Assembly: GCF_000247815.1 (NCBI RefSeq)
Contig: NC_021674.1
Coordinates: 33,529,462 to 33,593,461, forward strand
Direction: 5' to 3'
Source: Ficedula albicollis
Taxonomy: Eukaryota > Chordata > Aves > Passeriformes > Muscicapidae
DNA length: 64,000 nt
The notes beneath the pieces are model-generated. The model did no database searches and was not told the DNA's origin. It saw nothing but the letters and a program-made list of their open reading frames with translations. The position numbers were made by a program, and so were the translations under genes. Shown here one piece after another: positions 36,400 through 48,844 of the stretch. Positions within the stretch are counted from its first letter, which is position 1. Every line of letters begins with the position of its first letter.

Positions 36400-39300
36400 T
36401 TTTCAGGAAAACAAGGTAATTATAATTTAACAGCTGTGAGCTCTAGTGTTAATTTGCCTAAGTCTACTTCCCACCCATCCTACAGAATTGTTCAGTAAGC
36501 AAAACCTATACATTCTTCAAAGTTTTAAAATTCACCCATTTCCAGCAAAACGGTCTTTTAAAAGAGACCAGCCTGATTCCAAAATGTATTTTAGAGCCCC
36601 ATGTCATCACTAGCTTCAGCACAATTTCTCCTGCCAAAGAGAATTGACAGTTTGACCAGGAAGGCATCAAACCCCAGAAACAATCCTGAAAATTTCCATC
36701 TTACTAACTGATGTGCTTGAAGATATGCACATGTTCAGGCATGCCTGTAAATGGCAGCACTCTCTCACAAACTGGTTCTGTAATTAGTACTGCCACATTT
36801 CTAACTACAGCCAATACCTTAACAAAAGGGATCTATTCAAACTACAGAAATGTCAAAATAATTTAGTGTCTCCCAGAAACTATTTTAGAGAGGAAGTGCA
36901 GATAATGCTTCCAAAAAGTTTTCATAAATTCTTGTGGAACTGCAGAAATGAAGATAAATCTTGAACTACTTTTGCTCCATCTTGAATTTTTAATAAAAAT
37001 TCCCATGCATTTTTAAGTGAAACCATCTCCATTTCTAGCTCATTTTATCAGGCAATAGAATAATGATGTTGCATCAACATGAGAAACAACCAAGCGATTT
37101 TTAAAATCTAAAGCTATTATTTTAATTTTAAAAACTATTTCTTAATTAAGTCATGGGAATTTCAGCATATAGCATGCTTCCCCACACTTAGCTACTAGTT
37201 CTCAAGTTTCTCTTGCAGCATTCCATAGCAAATGTTAAAAGAAGAGGAGCTGCCAAGCCATAATATCTGTCATAAAGTAAGAGATTGCATTTTACCTTCC
37301 TGCTGATTTGTCCCAATGACAGTACATCAGTGCACACCTTTCCATCTCAAAAATTACCACTGGTGTTGACGAAGCTTCAAATGGGCATAGACACAGCAAC
37401 GAGGTTTAAACTAATAAGGAAAATAGCAAATTGATATGGGTTGGCCATAGATTTTGCACAATTACCTAGTTAAAATTGGATTTTATGTTCCAGAAGGTAC
37501 TACTTTTAATCATTATAAGTCTTCAGTTAAATTTCATTTTCTCCATGGCCAAGAAATATGAGCCTTTAATCATTATACCATAGCTTTTGCAATGGGTCAT
37601 GAGTGAAATCAGATTATTTGTTTCAGTTCAACAACCACGGAATGAGACTCTGCAGAGCACAGTACAGGAAAATGAGAAATATGTTATTCCTCATTTGCAA
37701 AGGAAAAAAGCGAAGGTTTATTGTGATAGGCAATTGCTAGGAGAGAGATGGAGATTTTGTTAATGTATGTCACTGCTGATATGGCTTATAGGTATCAGTA
37801 AAAGTTAAATAATCAAAAGCAATGCTCTGCTTTGCAGAATAAAAGAAATGCCTGCAGTACATGTTTGAGAAAAACGAGCCTCTGGTAATTTCTAAAGTCA
37901 ACCATACCTCAAATCAATGAGCTGAACAAGCTTGCGGGAAGAAATGATCCATTGCAACCACAGTGTTTTATAAAGATTTCACCTTCATCAAGATTGCAAA
38001 ATAAAAAGTTTTTTAAGTGCATGCATATATATGAATACATTCTTATCCATATATACACTACCTCTACTGGAATTTTATTCCTGCTCTGACTTTTCATCTC
38101 ATATCTGTTATTTCCTCCTGTATCTCCTGAAAATGTTGCACTCTTAACTCCTCATCTTTCCTGAACACCCACCAGCACTCCTGCAGTAACACAGTGAAAC
38201 TCAGAAGGGGTTCTTCAGCATCCTGGGCACCTGACCCCCTCAACAGCTCTGTCAGTGCACACAAGTGATTGTGCCCATTAGAAAGGCTGGTCCAATATCA
38301 GAGGGATCTGCAGAAACCCTACATTTAGCTTACTTTACTGCTGGAATTCTCCAGTCAAACCTTACATCCAAATTGGTTACTCTGCCATTATAAATGGAGG
38401 GAGAGCCAGATGTTCTCTTGTGCATGCTTCACTCAAACACGCTGCTGCATGCCAACAGCTTTAAGTAGCTTATGTTGAATCCCCTGTTATATGACTGCAA
38501 CAGGTACTTAAGTTAAAACTGATCTGAGTATTTCTTATGAAAGCATCAATATGTGTTAGTTGTACAGGAGATGCAGGGAAAATGTTCCTCCGCAGGACAG
38601 GTGCAAGAGCAGGTGACTTGCAGACTGAGAGGCAAACACCCACCCTCTGTCACTCTGGTTCCTTAGGCTGTGCAGGAAACACTTGCTCAAAAAGGTCCCT
38701 TTTTAATGTCTGACCAAAAAAAGCAAAGTCAAATTGTCAACGTAAACAGTAGGAGATTCAGGTGTAGTCTGGGGGCTTGGGATTTTTGGTTTGCTTCATT
38801 TTAATCAAAACAATATAACTGTTAATATCCGGGGATATTTCCAAGCTAGCAAGTGGATTAATGCCTCTGATTAATTTCACATGGATTATTAAAACAGCTA
38901 AAGAACCCAAATTACATCTACAGTTTTAGTTGAATATAAGAATGCCACATGAAATTACTTGACTTCTCCTTTTGGTGGAGTTCTCAAAACCTGAATACAC
39001 CATCTGAAAAAGAGATCAGCTGGGTTCATGAAGAAGGGAAGCAAAGGGAACACAGCTCAGCCAAACACAAAAACAAGTCCCACTACTAAAATACTTGTCT
39101 GAGGAATACCAGCACTTACATGTTTATAAGTGCTGCATGTATATGCTGTACTGTGCTGATACAAAATAAAAATGATAAAAACATCCCAATACAGGAAGGA
39201 TAAAACTAATGACAAAAAGCTACAGAATACCTTAAGCCAGCACAGTGCAGTTCCTGTTACCATGGAAAAGTTCACCTTTGAGGACAAAGAGATTTCTTCA

Positions 39301-42300
39301 CAGCTCCAAATGGAACAAAATTCCATTCAGTCAAGCAACCACTCAGATTTCAAGTTTGAAATCAAACCCATAGATGATCCACAATGATTTGGGGTATTTA
39401 ATTTAAAAGTGATTGTATTTTGAAAAGGGCATGTAGTGCATATTCTACTGGCATGATGGCTTTCACATTGAACAGATTGTGTTTAAAGAATATATGTTTG
39501 TCCAGGGCAGGCAATTAGAGAAAACACTCACAAAACTGAACAGCTTTCCTTTATGCTATTATATATAAATATATGGATGCCAGGTGTCTCCCAACATTAA
39601 ATTGGGAGCATATTATGGAAGACATTGGCACAGAATAATTTCTTGAATCAGGGCCACGTTTTTGTACTTCATACAATGCTGCTTTTTCACCTTACTTGAT
39701 AAAAAGATCCCAGCATAATACTAGGTATTTGCACTGTTGAAGATGAGCCCTTCTTCAAGAGATAAAAAATAAGGCTTTGTGACCCCTGCCTTCATTTAAA
39801 AATAAACAACAAAAATTCCACAAGTTCAGGGGGTTTTTTTGAAAAAAGAAAAAAAAAAAAAGGAAAAAAAAGGAAAAGGGATGAAACCTCAAAGTGCAGA
39901 TGGGCATTATCAATGTAATGTTATGGATGGGAGAAGCCATCAAGCGTTGGATAAATGCTGGTTGGGAGAAGCAATTTTTTGGAATTCCTGTCAGCTGGGA
40001 CGAAGTTATGTGCCAAAGCTCCCCGTGGCCTTGAGGAGCTGCAGAGAGACGTACGTGTGGCAGAGAGCATCAAAACACCCCGGCTCCGAAAGCAAAGAAC
40101 AAACATAAGGACTGATGGAACTGATGGATTAATCAAACACATAACCATCTTATACTATTTTTCTACATTTCTCATCCTAAACTATGGATAAGGTGAGCAT
40201 CAGCAGTGTCTCAACCAGCAAGAGACAGAAGCAATTCCTTAACCTACCAGACTGGAAAGGAGAACTTCCAGGTTCATACTGGTAATGACTTTTAAAAACC
40301 TTGAGTGGAAATCTGGTTTAGAGTATATTTGGTATTAATTGTTCTTGTAAAACTCATGAACCCTGAAAATGTCTGTGAACATTTCAAGCTGTGAAGTGAG
40401 TTTCCAAGACTAATTGGTGTTGGCAATGTCCAACACAGAATTAAAAACAGATGTTCTAGGTCTGTCTGGAAAACGAAGGGATTTGGGGATAAAAGTCTTC
40501 TGAACGATTAATGATATTGCCAAAATAAATAAATATGTGGTCATCTGCTAAAACTAAATATATATAAACACATAACCCCAAACCAAGTATAAATCCTATG
40601 AAAATATCAGACAGATTAATGTAAACTAGACAGTGCCAGAACAGTTGTTTTAGGACACCAGAAGAACATGGTACAACTCTCTTTTATAGTGAAATTATTA
40701 CATATTTAGTAGTGCTACCACATACAAAATAATACATTTGGGGGAAAAAAAAAGTCATTGCGATCTGGACTCTGTTATCTAAGGATAAAAACAGACTATC
40801 AATTTATTAACACTTGTACGTGGTCTTAGAAGGTGCTTTTATTTTCACAGGGATATTGACTTTGAAAAGAAAATTAGAAATTAGAATTTTTTTTTTAAAG
40901 TGCAGATATTTTAGAATGCTGGCAAGAAAAGTGAAATACTAAATTAACTACATCATTATATTTAATTTCTGTCATATTAAAATAGCGTATTCAGTATAGC
41001 CTAAATTAATTGCAAACAGAGAAACTGGCAGAATAAAGCATCCTACCATCCTATAATCCCTATAATGTTTAACTGGAATTCTTATAAAAACATAAACCAA
41101 AGATCAGTTTATGACCATTTTTGTAGTGAATTCATGTCATGTGTTTTGCAAAAGGAAATACTTGTTCAAGGATCTCTCTTGCTCTTAAAATTTTCTCATT
41201 CTGTGTAATTACCAAAAAATACAACAACTCTCCTAGTTATGACTTGAAAAAACCAATTAATTTCCCAAATACTTATTGGATTTAAACTGTTCAAGCACAT
41301 TTTCTAAGATAAGAAAAAATTGTTTATGAAAGCATGCTTAGGATGTAAAGCTGAAAAAAATTTACAAATTAGCATTTTCTAGTGGAAAACATATTTGCTG
41401 GATGAGTGGAGAGCTGCAAATAAAAATACTGGATAAAGGCAACCAGGTAAATGGAAGGACGTAAACTACCTACCTACTCTGGGAATGAGAACTGGTGTTT
41501 TCTCCAGTGCTGATTTCTGAGTCCAAAAACCCCAACCTCCATAGTACAATGCCATGACCTTGCTCCACAATGGATTTCTACCGAACCACTGAAGTCTTTG
41601 ACAAAGTTTTCACCAACTACACTACAGCTGCATGAATGCAGTAGTAGAAAAACAAGTTACACAACTGAGTCGGTTTCTTCCAGCAAAGATTGCTCTACTC
41701 TGACCACTGAAAAAGTAAATTAGCATTGACACTGGAAGCTCAACCTCTAGGTTTCAGGTCAGACCACAGCAGGCTGTGCACTAATACAATGCAAAAACAA
41801 ACCCACTTTCTGATGGTGTTAGTTTAGGAAAATAGGGTAATTATGAGCTGCAGCCCTTGTGCTACGACCCAGCTGAAACCAGCAGTCAACCTAGGATGTC
41901 TAAAGCTTCAGGCACCTCAGTACTCTCCCATCAGTCACTCTGCAGCACAGAGGCACACTCAGTCACACATTTTGTAACAAAAACAACCCAAAACCTGACC
42001 TTGGGAAAAAGTCTTTGACAAGAACTTCAGCTGTAAAGGAAAGTTGTTTAAGTGATTGCTATTCATCATTAAACCAACTGCATGATGATAGGCAGGAATT
42101 AGTCCATTCTCCAAATGTAAGACTCACTGACATACTTGTCAACACCAAAGCTACAGGCATGTCTGGTTCAGGGACTAGGAAAACTAAGGGAAGAGGAAGA
42201 AGCAGCCAAAGGGAAGATTTCTAAAGATTCTCAATTCAAATCAAGTTTCATGGGGACCATTCTCAGGGCCCCTCATAACTCCAAGCAGCAAGCAGCGTGC

Positions 42301-42885
42301 AGCTGTGGAGACATGCTTACACCACAAATCAGCATGAAAATCACAGAACCATAACAGCAGTTAAGTTTTGTGAAATCTCTAAAAGTCACCATGTCTCACC
42401 TCCTGCTCGAAGCAGGGCTGACTTCAGAGGATCATCAGGTGTAGCACAATCTGTTCTGCTTAGGTATAAGTGCCAATGAAAATACACAATCACCAACTCC
42501 ACTGGTCTTGCTATACATCTATATATTCATTTCTCTGTAGTGAATCTGAACCATCTATTTGTACTGATGAGCAGCTACCAACATGAGTTGGGTCACCAAT
42601 TCCTCTTGGTGACACTGACACTCAAATTGCCACCCTGGGATGCAAGGGCAAGTACAGAGAATCAAGAGTGAGTAGAGAGGGACAGAGCAGATCCTTCTTT
42701 GAGAGAGCTACTGGAAGAGATCATTATTTAGCATCAATAAGCACAGGTCATACGTACACCACCTGAAAATCCAGCTCTTTCAAACTGTCTGAAGACTCTA
42801 AAGGATCTTATACATTACACATTTTAACAGTCTCTTTCCATACTACAAAAGGGAAAAAAAAAAAACACAAACAAAAAAATAAACC
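36400..42885 (-). other. Probable SMYD3 first intron: no gene seen
   Basis: This is AT-rich sequence without recognisable coding exons. It contains the homopurine tract at 39841 and short unconvincing ORFs around 39060-39390 and 39840-40190. No mobile element was recognised. Confidence 0.55.
39841..39880 (+). repeat. 40-base homopurine tract
   Basis: A G/A-only stretch (GAAAAAAGAAAA... to GGAAAAGGG) directly follows GGGGG and seven T. It is simple-sequence DNA. Confidence 0.9.
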
Positions 42886-43157
42886 CCAAAAAATGGAGGG
42901 AAACCCCTCCACACACACAAACTATCACCAAAAAAATCAAAAGAAGAAGCAGAAGAAAAAGATTACTTTTATTACAACTGATCTGTTGGAAAATTTGCAT
43001 GAATCAATGTTTTGTCCATGCCAAAAAATGGAGGGAAACCCCTCCACACACACAAACTATCACCAAAAAAATCAAAAGAAGGAGCAGAAGAAAAAGATTA
43101 CTTTTATTACAACTGATCTGTTGGAAAATTTGCATGAATCAATGTTTTGTCCATGCT
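42886..43157. repeat. Two-copy tandem duplication, 135-bp unit
   Basis: CCAAAAAATGGAGGGAAACC starts the copies at 42886 and 43021. They differ by about one A/G. The unit is 45 codons, so an artificial repeated 107-codon ORF spans it. Confidence 0.95.
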
Positions 43158-46100
43158 CAAGATGCAAAACTATGAAGACAAACTATAATTATACAAATCT
43201 TTACTACACTACATGATTTTAAGACAGTATCTATTCACAGTAACAAGAAGAGGACAACAATATCCTTAACTACAGATGCTCAAGTGTGAGTGACAGCTTA
43301 AATACAAGATGCAACCTCAAAACCTACATTCCCACATTGAAGATTATCTTTTCTGATACAATATTTGCAATTATGAACGACAGGTTTCTCCAAATCCTCC
43401 TCTGTCCCTCACTTTGTGGGGTGATGGGGAATTCTTTATTTTCTCCCCTGTGGCTGGTCACTTGCAGGTTCAACTGAACCTCTAAATGAACAGATAACAA
43501 TGAATTTCACTCACTTCAGTGTTTTGAGTTCTATGCAGCTGGTTATTTTCCACAATGCATGAAGAGGCAATGGATCACTGTCATAAATTCTTGACAACTT
43601 TTAAGCACTGTAGCAACAGTTTCAATTCTGAACTCACATTACAGGAGTAATTTAACTTTTATTTGTTTGGAGAGCAACAAAATAGAGAATGAAATAGGAA
43701 ACAAGGTAAAAGTAAATACAAGGAATAAAGAGGCAGACAAGAAAACCATGCAACTTTAAAAAACCAAGTTTTTTGAAAAAGAGCCCAGGGCAGAGATTTA
43801 GAGGAAGAGCCACAGATGTTGACCACCCACCCTGGCAGCAGACCAGCATTTGCAGAGAAAGGCAATGTGGCCAGACTCGGAGCAACACCAACTTCAGCCC
43901 TCTGCCTTTCCACCAGTATTTAGTGAGCAAATACCACAAGAAATGCACACACCTGAACAGGTGGACACATGACCCTGCTTACCAAGGACATGCAGCCTCT
44001 CCCTCTTCCAGAGGTGCAATTTGGAGCACTCCAAATTTCTCTTGCAAACAGTCACTGCTGCCACAAACTCCTCTGATGTGCTGGAGGCTTCAGTGAGCTC
44101 AAACACCAACAGCATCACCAAGCCCTGTTCAGTGGCACTGGCATTACACATTAGGCAGCTTGACTAAACTTAGTGCTACACCAGGAACTGCTTTAAAGAA
44201 AGACAAATGTAGCTAACCTGTGAAGGTTAGATACTTACTGGAAAATGAACTCTAGAATAAGCACAAGGGAGAGCAGTAAGGCAGACTCATAGATAGGCTT
44301 TTTAGGCATTTCATCTCAGCTCCATTTTTGTGTTATCCCATTATGTACTTTAATAAAATTTGGCAAGAAAATCTTTCAGCAAAATAACAGTTGAGCTGTG
44401 TTTGCATGTCCCACAGGAGTCACACAAAGACTGATGCTCTCACTAATGTATATAAATGACTGCCTGAAGGTTGCACAGATGCTCCACTGTGCATCTGCAC
44501 AGATGATGTGGTCATTTTGAAAAGCCTTTTCCCAATCTGTTACAGAATACCTGTTTCTAGCTTTCTGACTTGGGGAATAAGCGTCAGCATCAAATGGCTC
44601 ACTGATAATTGCCTCATGTTCAATCTGTTACGAATATAATGCAGGATACTCCTGCCTCACTTTGAGGAACAGTTGCACATAAAGCAGAACTTACAGCAGT
44701 AGGCAGATGATAAACATGGCAATTTAGTACACTATGGAGTCTGCACTTTAGTTCCTCCACACAAGTCATGCAGCCTTTAAGAACTGATAAATTTTCCCCT
44801 CCAACATAGTTCCAACCATACTGCCTGAGAGCACTAATTACAGACTAATCAATGGTAGCCCATACTCCTTCCTAAATGGTTTACAAGGAATGAATAATAA
44901 AAGCCTATTGCAAATGGAAATACATTACCTTATTATCATAGATTCTGGGTCTGCATTCAACCATTTGCTATCAATGATAACAAGAAGTAAAACACAGTAA
45001 AATTTCTTTGCTCTCCCTGGTCAAGTAGAAGAGAAAACTGTGTATTTACTGCTTATGTATGGAGGGTTGAATACAATAGTTCTCAAAGACAACCTTAATC
45101 TAGCAGCATGATTACTAATTAAAAAATAAAGACAATGAATTTAAGATCACAAGGACAGAGAATGTTGCACATATCACTGCCATTTTCACATTATTCCATT
45201 TGCATCCAATGATTGACAATGACTCAGGAGCCAAAAATGAACATAACGGAACTATAAGAGACAAAGCTGCAATAATAGAGAAGGATTAATTTCACACAGT
45301 TACACTACACCTTCTCTATTTTTTTTTGATACTCTGACACTCTCACCTTAAAATTTGGAGGGAAAAAAATCATGTCTTCAAAAAACACTGGTATATATAA
45401 ACATAACTTTTACTGCTGCCTACACTGCTCATTTCAAGGGTGTGACTGTTACCATGTGTGAAAATACCGTCTAAGTAGCACTGGGTATGTAAAAGCTTTC
45501 TGAAAGGTACCAAGAAATGGGATGTTGCATAATGCAAAAGGGGACTGATGTGAAGGACACCAGCTTGCACAGAGGGCACAGATGAGACCTAAGGGCACCA
45601 CCACGTAAAGAGGATGGGCACACAGAAAGGAGAGAGGAAGGGAGGGGAGCAGAACCCTCCTGGTGCAGCAAAATACTGCCAGCTCTTCTGTGGCTGCCCA
45701 GTGAACAAAGAGAAACTGGTCTCAGGCACAAGCACTGACCTTCACCCCTGTGGTTTTGAAATAGTGTTTGGCTTTTTATTGTGCCCACAATTCCAACATC
45801 ATTCCCCTCTGTCCATGCGCTCACACACACCTCAGTGTTTGCAAGCAAGGTCCTCCTCACGGGCAGGATTCAGAAGTGCTGCTCCCAGAAGGGAGAAATA
45901 TGGTTCAGGTGCCTTAACTGTGAAACAGGTTGTCCTGACAGCCTATTTTTATTCTGCAGAGGTTTGGTTTCACTCAGAATGCCTTTTTGTTTTTTTTAAA
46001 GTTTTCTTAAAATGTATATGTAGATTTGCATCTCACAGAAAGCTGACGATGAGTCAACAGCTGCAGGTGATAAAAGCCCATACTTCTGCCAGAAGAAAAA

Positions 46101-47678
46101 ACGTTGATAACTCAACTATTTTGCAGAAGACAGGAATGATTTGCAACTAAACTGCGTTTCGAATGCATCTAAATTAAGAACTCATCTGCTATGTAAGAAC
46201 TGCATCAAAATAATTACATTTCTACTCCAAAAAGAAGGAAAATCATTATTTGAACGTATATCCAGATGTGCATCTGACTAAAGTTACTTTGTTTCACTGA
46301 ATACTCTTTAATATTCAACATTACAACATATGTGCATACTGAAATCTCTCAAATATTTACTGTCTAACCACACTTGGTCAGAAATACTTTATATATGTAA
46401 AAGCTATAAACCAATTAAAAAGGTAATCTGTTGAAGTTTCCATTGAAAATGGTGCACAACTTCTAGTTTTCCTGCCTGTTTCCCTATCTGAACATGAGAC
46501 AGACAATTTAATATTGTTTCAAAACACAAACACGGAAGGAGATGACACATTATTATACCACTTATAAATTTAGAGTGAACAAGTTCAACAAGATTTATAC
46601 TGTACAGAACAAAAGCTATGTCCTATGTGCTATTTTTGCCATAAGGATTATTATTATTACAGTAATGTTCTCACCATGAAAGTAGTATATTTAGTAAATA
46701 TTAATTGCAGGCATAAATAGCTAAGGCAGATGTCTCCAAAATAAATTGCCAATCATTTTTAACCATTAAAACAATTACAGGAGATATTACTTTAAGGGAT
46801 ATGCCTGTTAATTATAACCTGCATTACTTTCTTCCTCTATTTAGCAAAAATGAGTCAGTCATAGGGTAATTTTTGTTCAAAAATAAAAACACACACAGAC
46901 ATCACTACGTATAGTAAGTTTATTCTTTCACCTTTTTCTAGGGGCCACATAGCAGCAGCCCAACTAACCAATTAAAACAAAGATTTAAAATGGGAGTTGG
47001 CAAACCCATAATTTTTGGGTCTTATAAAGCAGTGATAGTATCAAGGAAAAACACATTAAGCATGAGTTAAACCCAAGAAGGCAAAAGTAAAGTCTCTGAT
47101 AATTGATACCTAAGCACTGCTTTGGGAGCATTACCTGTGAACTTAAAATCACCTTGAAGCTTATAAATGTCTTGTAAGATTGTTTGTACTATCAAACCTA
47201 CCTAATAAGGGCAAAGTGCATGGTGACCACTGTCAAACTAATTGTTCCATCAAGAATCAGTAAGTAAAAGGCATTAGCTCTGCTATGCTCCATTGCATAC
47301 AGTTACATCTTTGGTAACTGCCCCGTGGGAGTTTATGGATCCTACATGACCCCTGTCGAAACTCAATTGACTTCTTCCCTGCAAATTCTATTAGACTTGG
47401 CTCCTGCATCACTACCCACAATAATCAAGAGCAGAGAGACTGATTTATGCATAAGCATTCTGTTTTAGTCAATAGAATATAAAATAGATGAGGTTACAAG
47501 ATGGTTGTTTGAAAAAAAAAATAGTCAACTGCATCACATTTTGTATTAAAAAAAAAAGTTATTTTAAATCTTTAATTTAAAAACTGGAAAAGCTTCAGGA
47601 ACAAAGGGGAGGGAAAGGAAAAATATTTTTTTCTAAATATTGGTCCTTCAAAAAGTACCATAATTCACCCAAAAAAAA
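43158..47678 (-). other. Probable SMYD3 first intron: only a reverse-transcriptase fossil recognised
   Basis: Apart from the RT remnant at about 44416-44660, there are two GC-richer stretches (about 43780-44110 and 45600-45900). They have open frames on both strands and no motif. They could be old repeats; I cannot name them. Confidence 0.55.
44416..44660 (+). mobile_element. Decayed LINE reverse-transcriptase remnant
   Basis: Read on +, 44416-44430 gives GVTQR and 44449-44460 gives YIND in the same frame. After a frameshift, 44499-44525 gives TDDVVILKS. The order GVxQ...YIND...(Y/F)ADDVVI with about 17 codons between the last two is that of the finger/palm region of non-LTR retrotransposon reverse transcriptases (CR1/L2/Jockey-like). 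The catalytic box reads TDD rather than ADD, and the frames are broken. A further W...N.L.FN-like stretch follows at about 44570-44630. The clade cannot be fixed from this and flanks are unclear. A chance match is possible, but the motif order and spacing make it unlikely. Confidence 0.5.
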
Positions 47679-48837
47679 ATCATATACGACCAATATAGCA
47701 TGCAAATGTAACTGCTCTGAAATTTACTTACAGCAGGAAGCATTACTCTTATAAATTTTAAAAGTTCCTAGTAGGAAAAGAAGTGAATAATTTATTGAGA
47801 AAGAATATGCTATTTATTAGCAAGTTTAAATATCTGGGTTTACCCTTTTTGGGACAGAAGTACATACTTAGAGAGGAAAAGCAGGTAAATTTAATTAGCC
47901 AAATGTCATACTCTAATACACAGGACAATGAAAGCAAGAAACATATCAGTTATCAGTTTCATGGAAATCAGAATGACTGAACATAACCATACTAAAAGTT
48001 CAGGAGATTATGATGAAGGTTATGGAAGTTAGGAAGGAACCATTCTCAGGAATGTTTACACATATGAAAAACAAAAGGGAAATATAACACAAAATATCAT
48101 ATACAACCAATATAGCATGCAAATGTAACTGCACTGAAATTTACTTACAGCAGGAAGCATTACTCTTATAAATTTTAAAAGTTCCTAGTAGGAACAGAAG
48201 TGAATAATTTATTGAGAAAGAATATGCTATTTATTAGCAAGTTTAAATATCTGGGTTTACCCTTTTTCAGGGCTTGGAAACCTCAAAGAGCCTATAATAC
48301 ATTTTCCTAAAGTTATTGACTTTTCTCTGCTATAAATATTTAGCACTGTTCAATTCCTCAGCTCAACTTATATTTTTAAGACATTAAAACTGACCAACAA
48401 TCTAAAATCTTCATAACATGGAACACTGGTACAACAAAGGCATTAACAGAACTTCAGGTATTTCTTTTTCATTATTTTAATTTTACTCCTGAATTTCTAC
48501 AGTTTAAATCACCCTACAAAGAAGGATTCAAGTAGCTTTGCGTATGGGAGTTACCCTCATCATTATGAAAGCTGTAAAATCTTCTGAAAATAATTACTAA
48601 ATGATATACTTAGAGAGGAAAAGCAGGTAAATTTAATTAGCCAAATGTCATACTCTAATACACAGGACAATGAAAGCAAGAAACATATCAGTTATCAGTT
48701 TCATGGAAATCAGAATGACTGAACATAACCATACTAAAAGTTCAGGAGATTATGATGAAGGTTATGGAAGTTAGGAAGGAACCATTCTCAGGAATGTTTA
48801 CACATATGAAAAACAAAAGGGAAATATAACACAAAAT
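47679..48837. repeat. Interleaved direct duplication with a 338-bp presence/absence block
   Basis: Block A (47679-47850) recurs at 48096-48267 (offset 417). Block B (47864-48095) recurs at 48606-48837 (offset 742). In the second copy A and B are separated by 338 bases (48268-48605); in the first copy only 13 bases (47851-47863) lie between them. The copies differ by a few substitutions. It looks like a deletion allele placed in tandem with the full-length allele, or a duplication followed by deletion. Confidence 0.95.
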
Positions 48838-48844
48838 GCAAGAG

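Noticed and set aside
39057..39387. Opposing ORFs of 89 (minus) and 71 (plus) codons
   Set aside because: The plus-frame peptide looks protein-like but matches nothing I know, and there are no splice signals or homologous context.
42886..43216. 107-codon ORF with an internal 45-residue repeat
   Set aside because: The repeat is simply the 135-bp DNA duplication read in frame. The peptide is Lys/Gln-rich low complexity.
45614..46150. 178-codon + strand ORF
   Set aside because: It is one of the longest ORFs in the window, but it has no domain. A competing ORF runs on the other strand over the GC-richer part, and low-complexity T-rich coding follows. I see no evidence for a gene.
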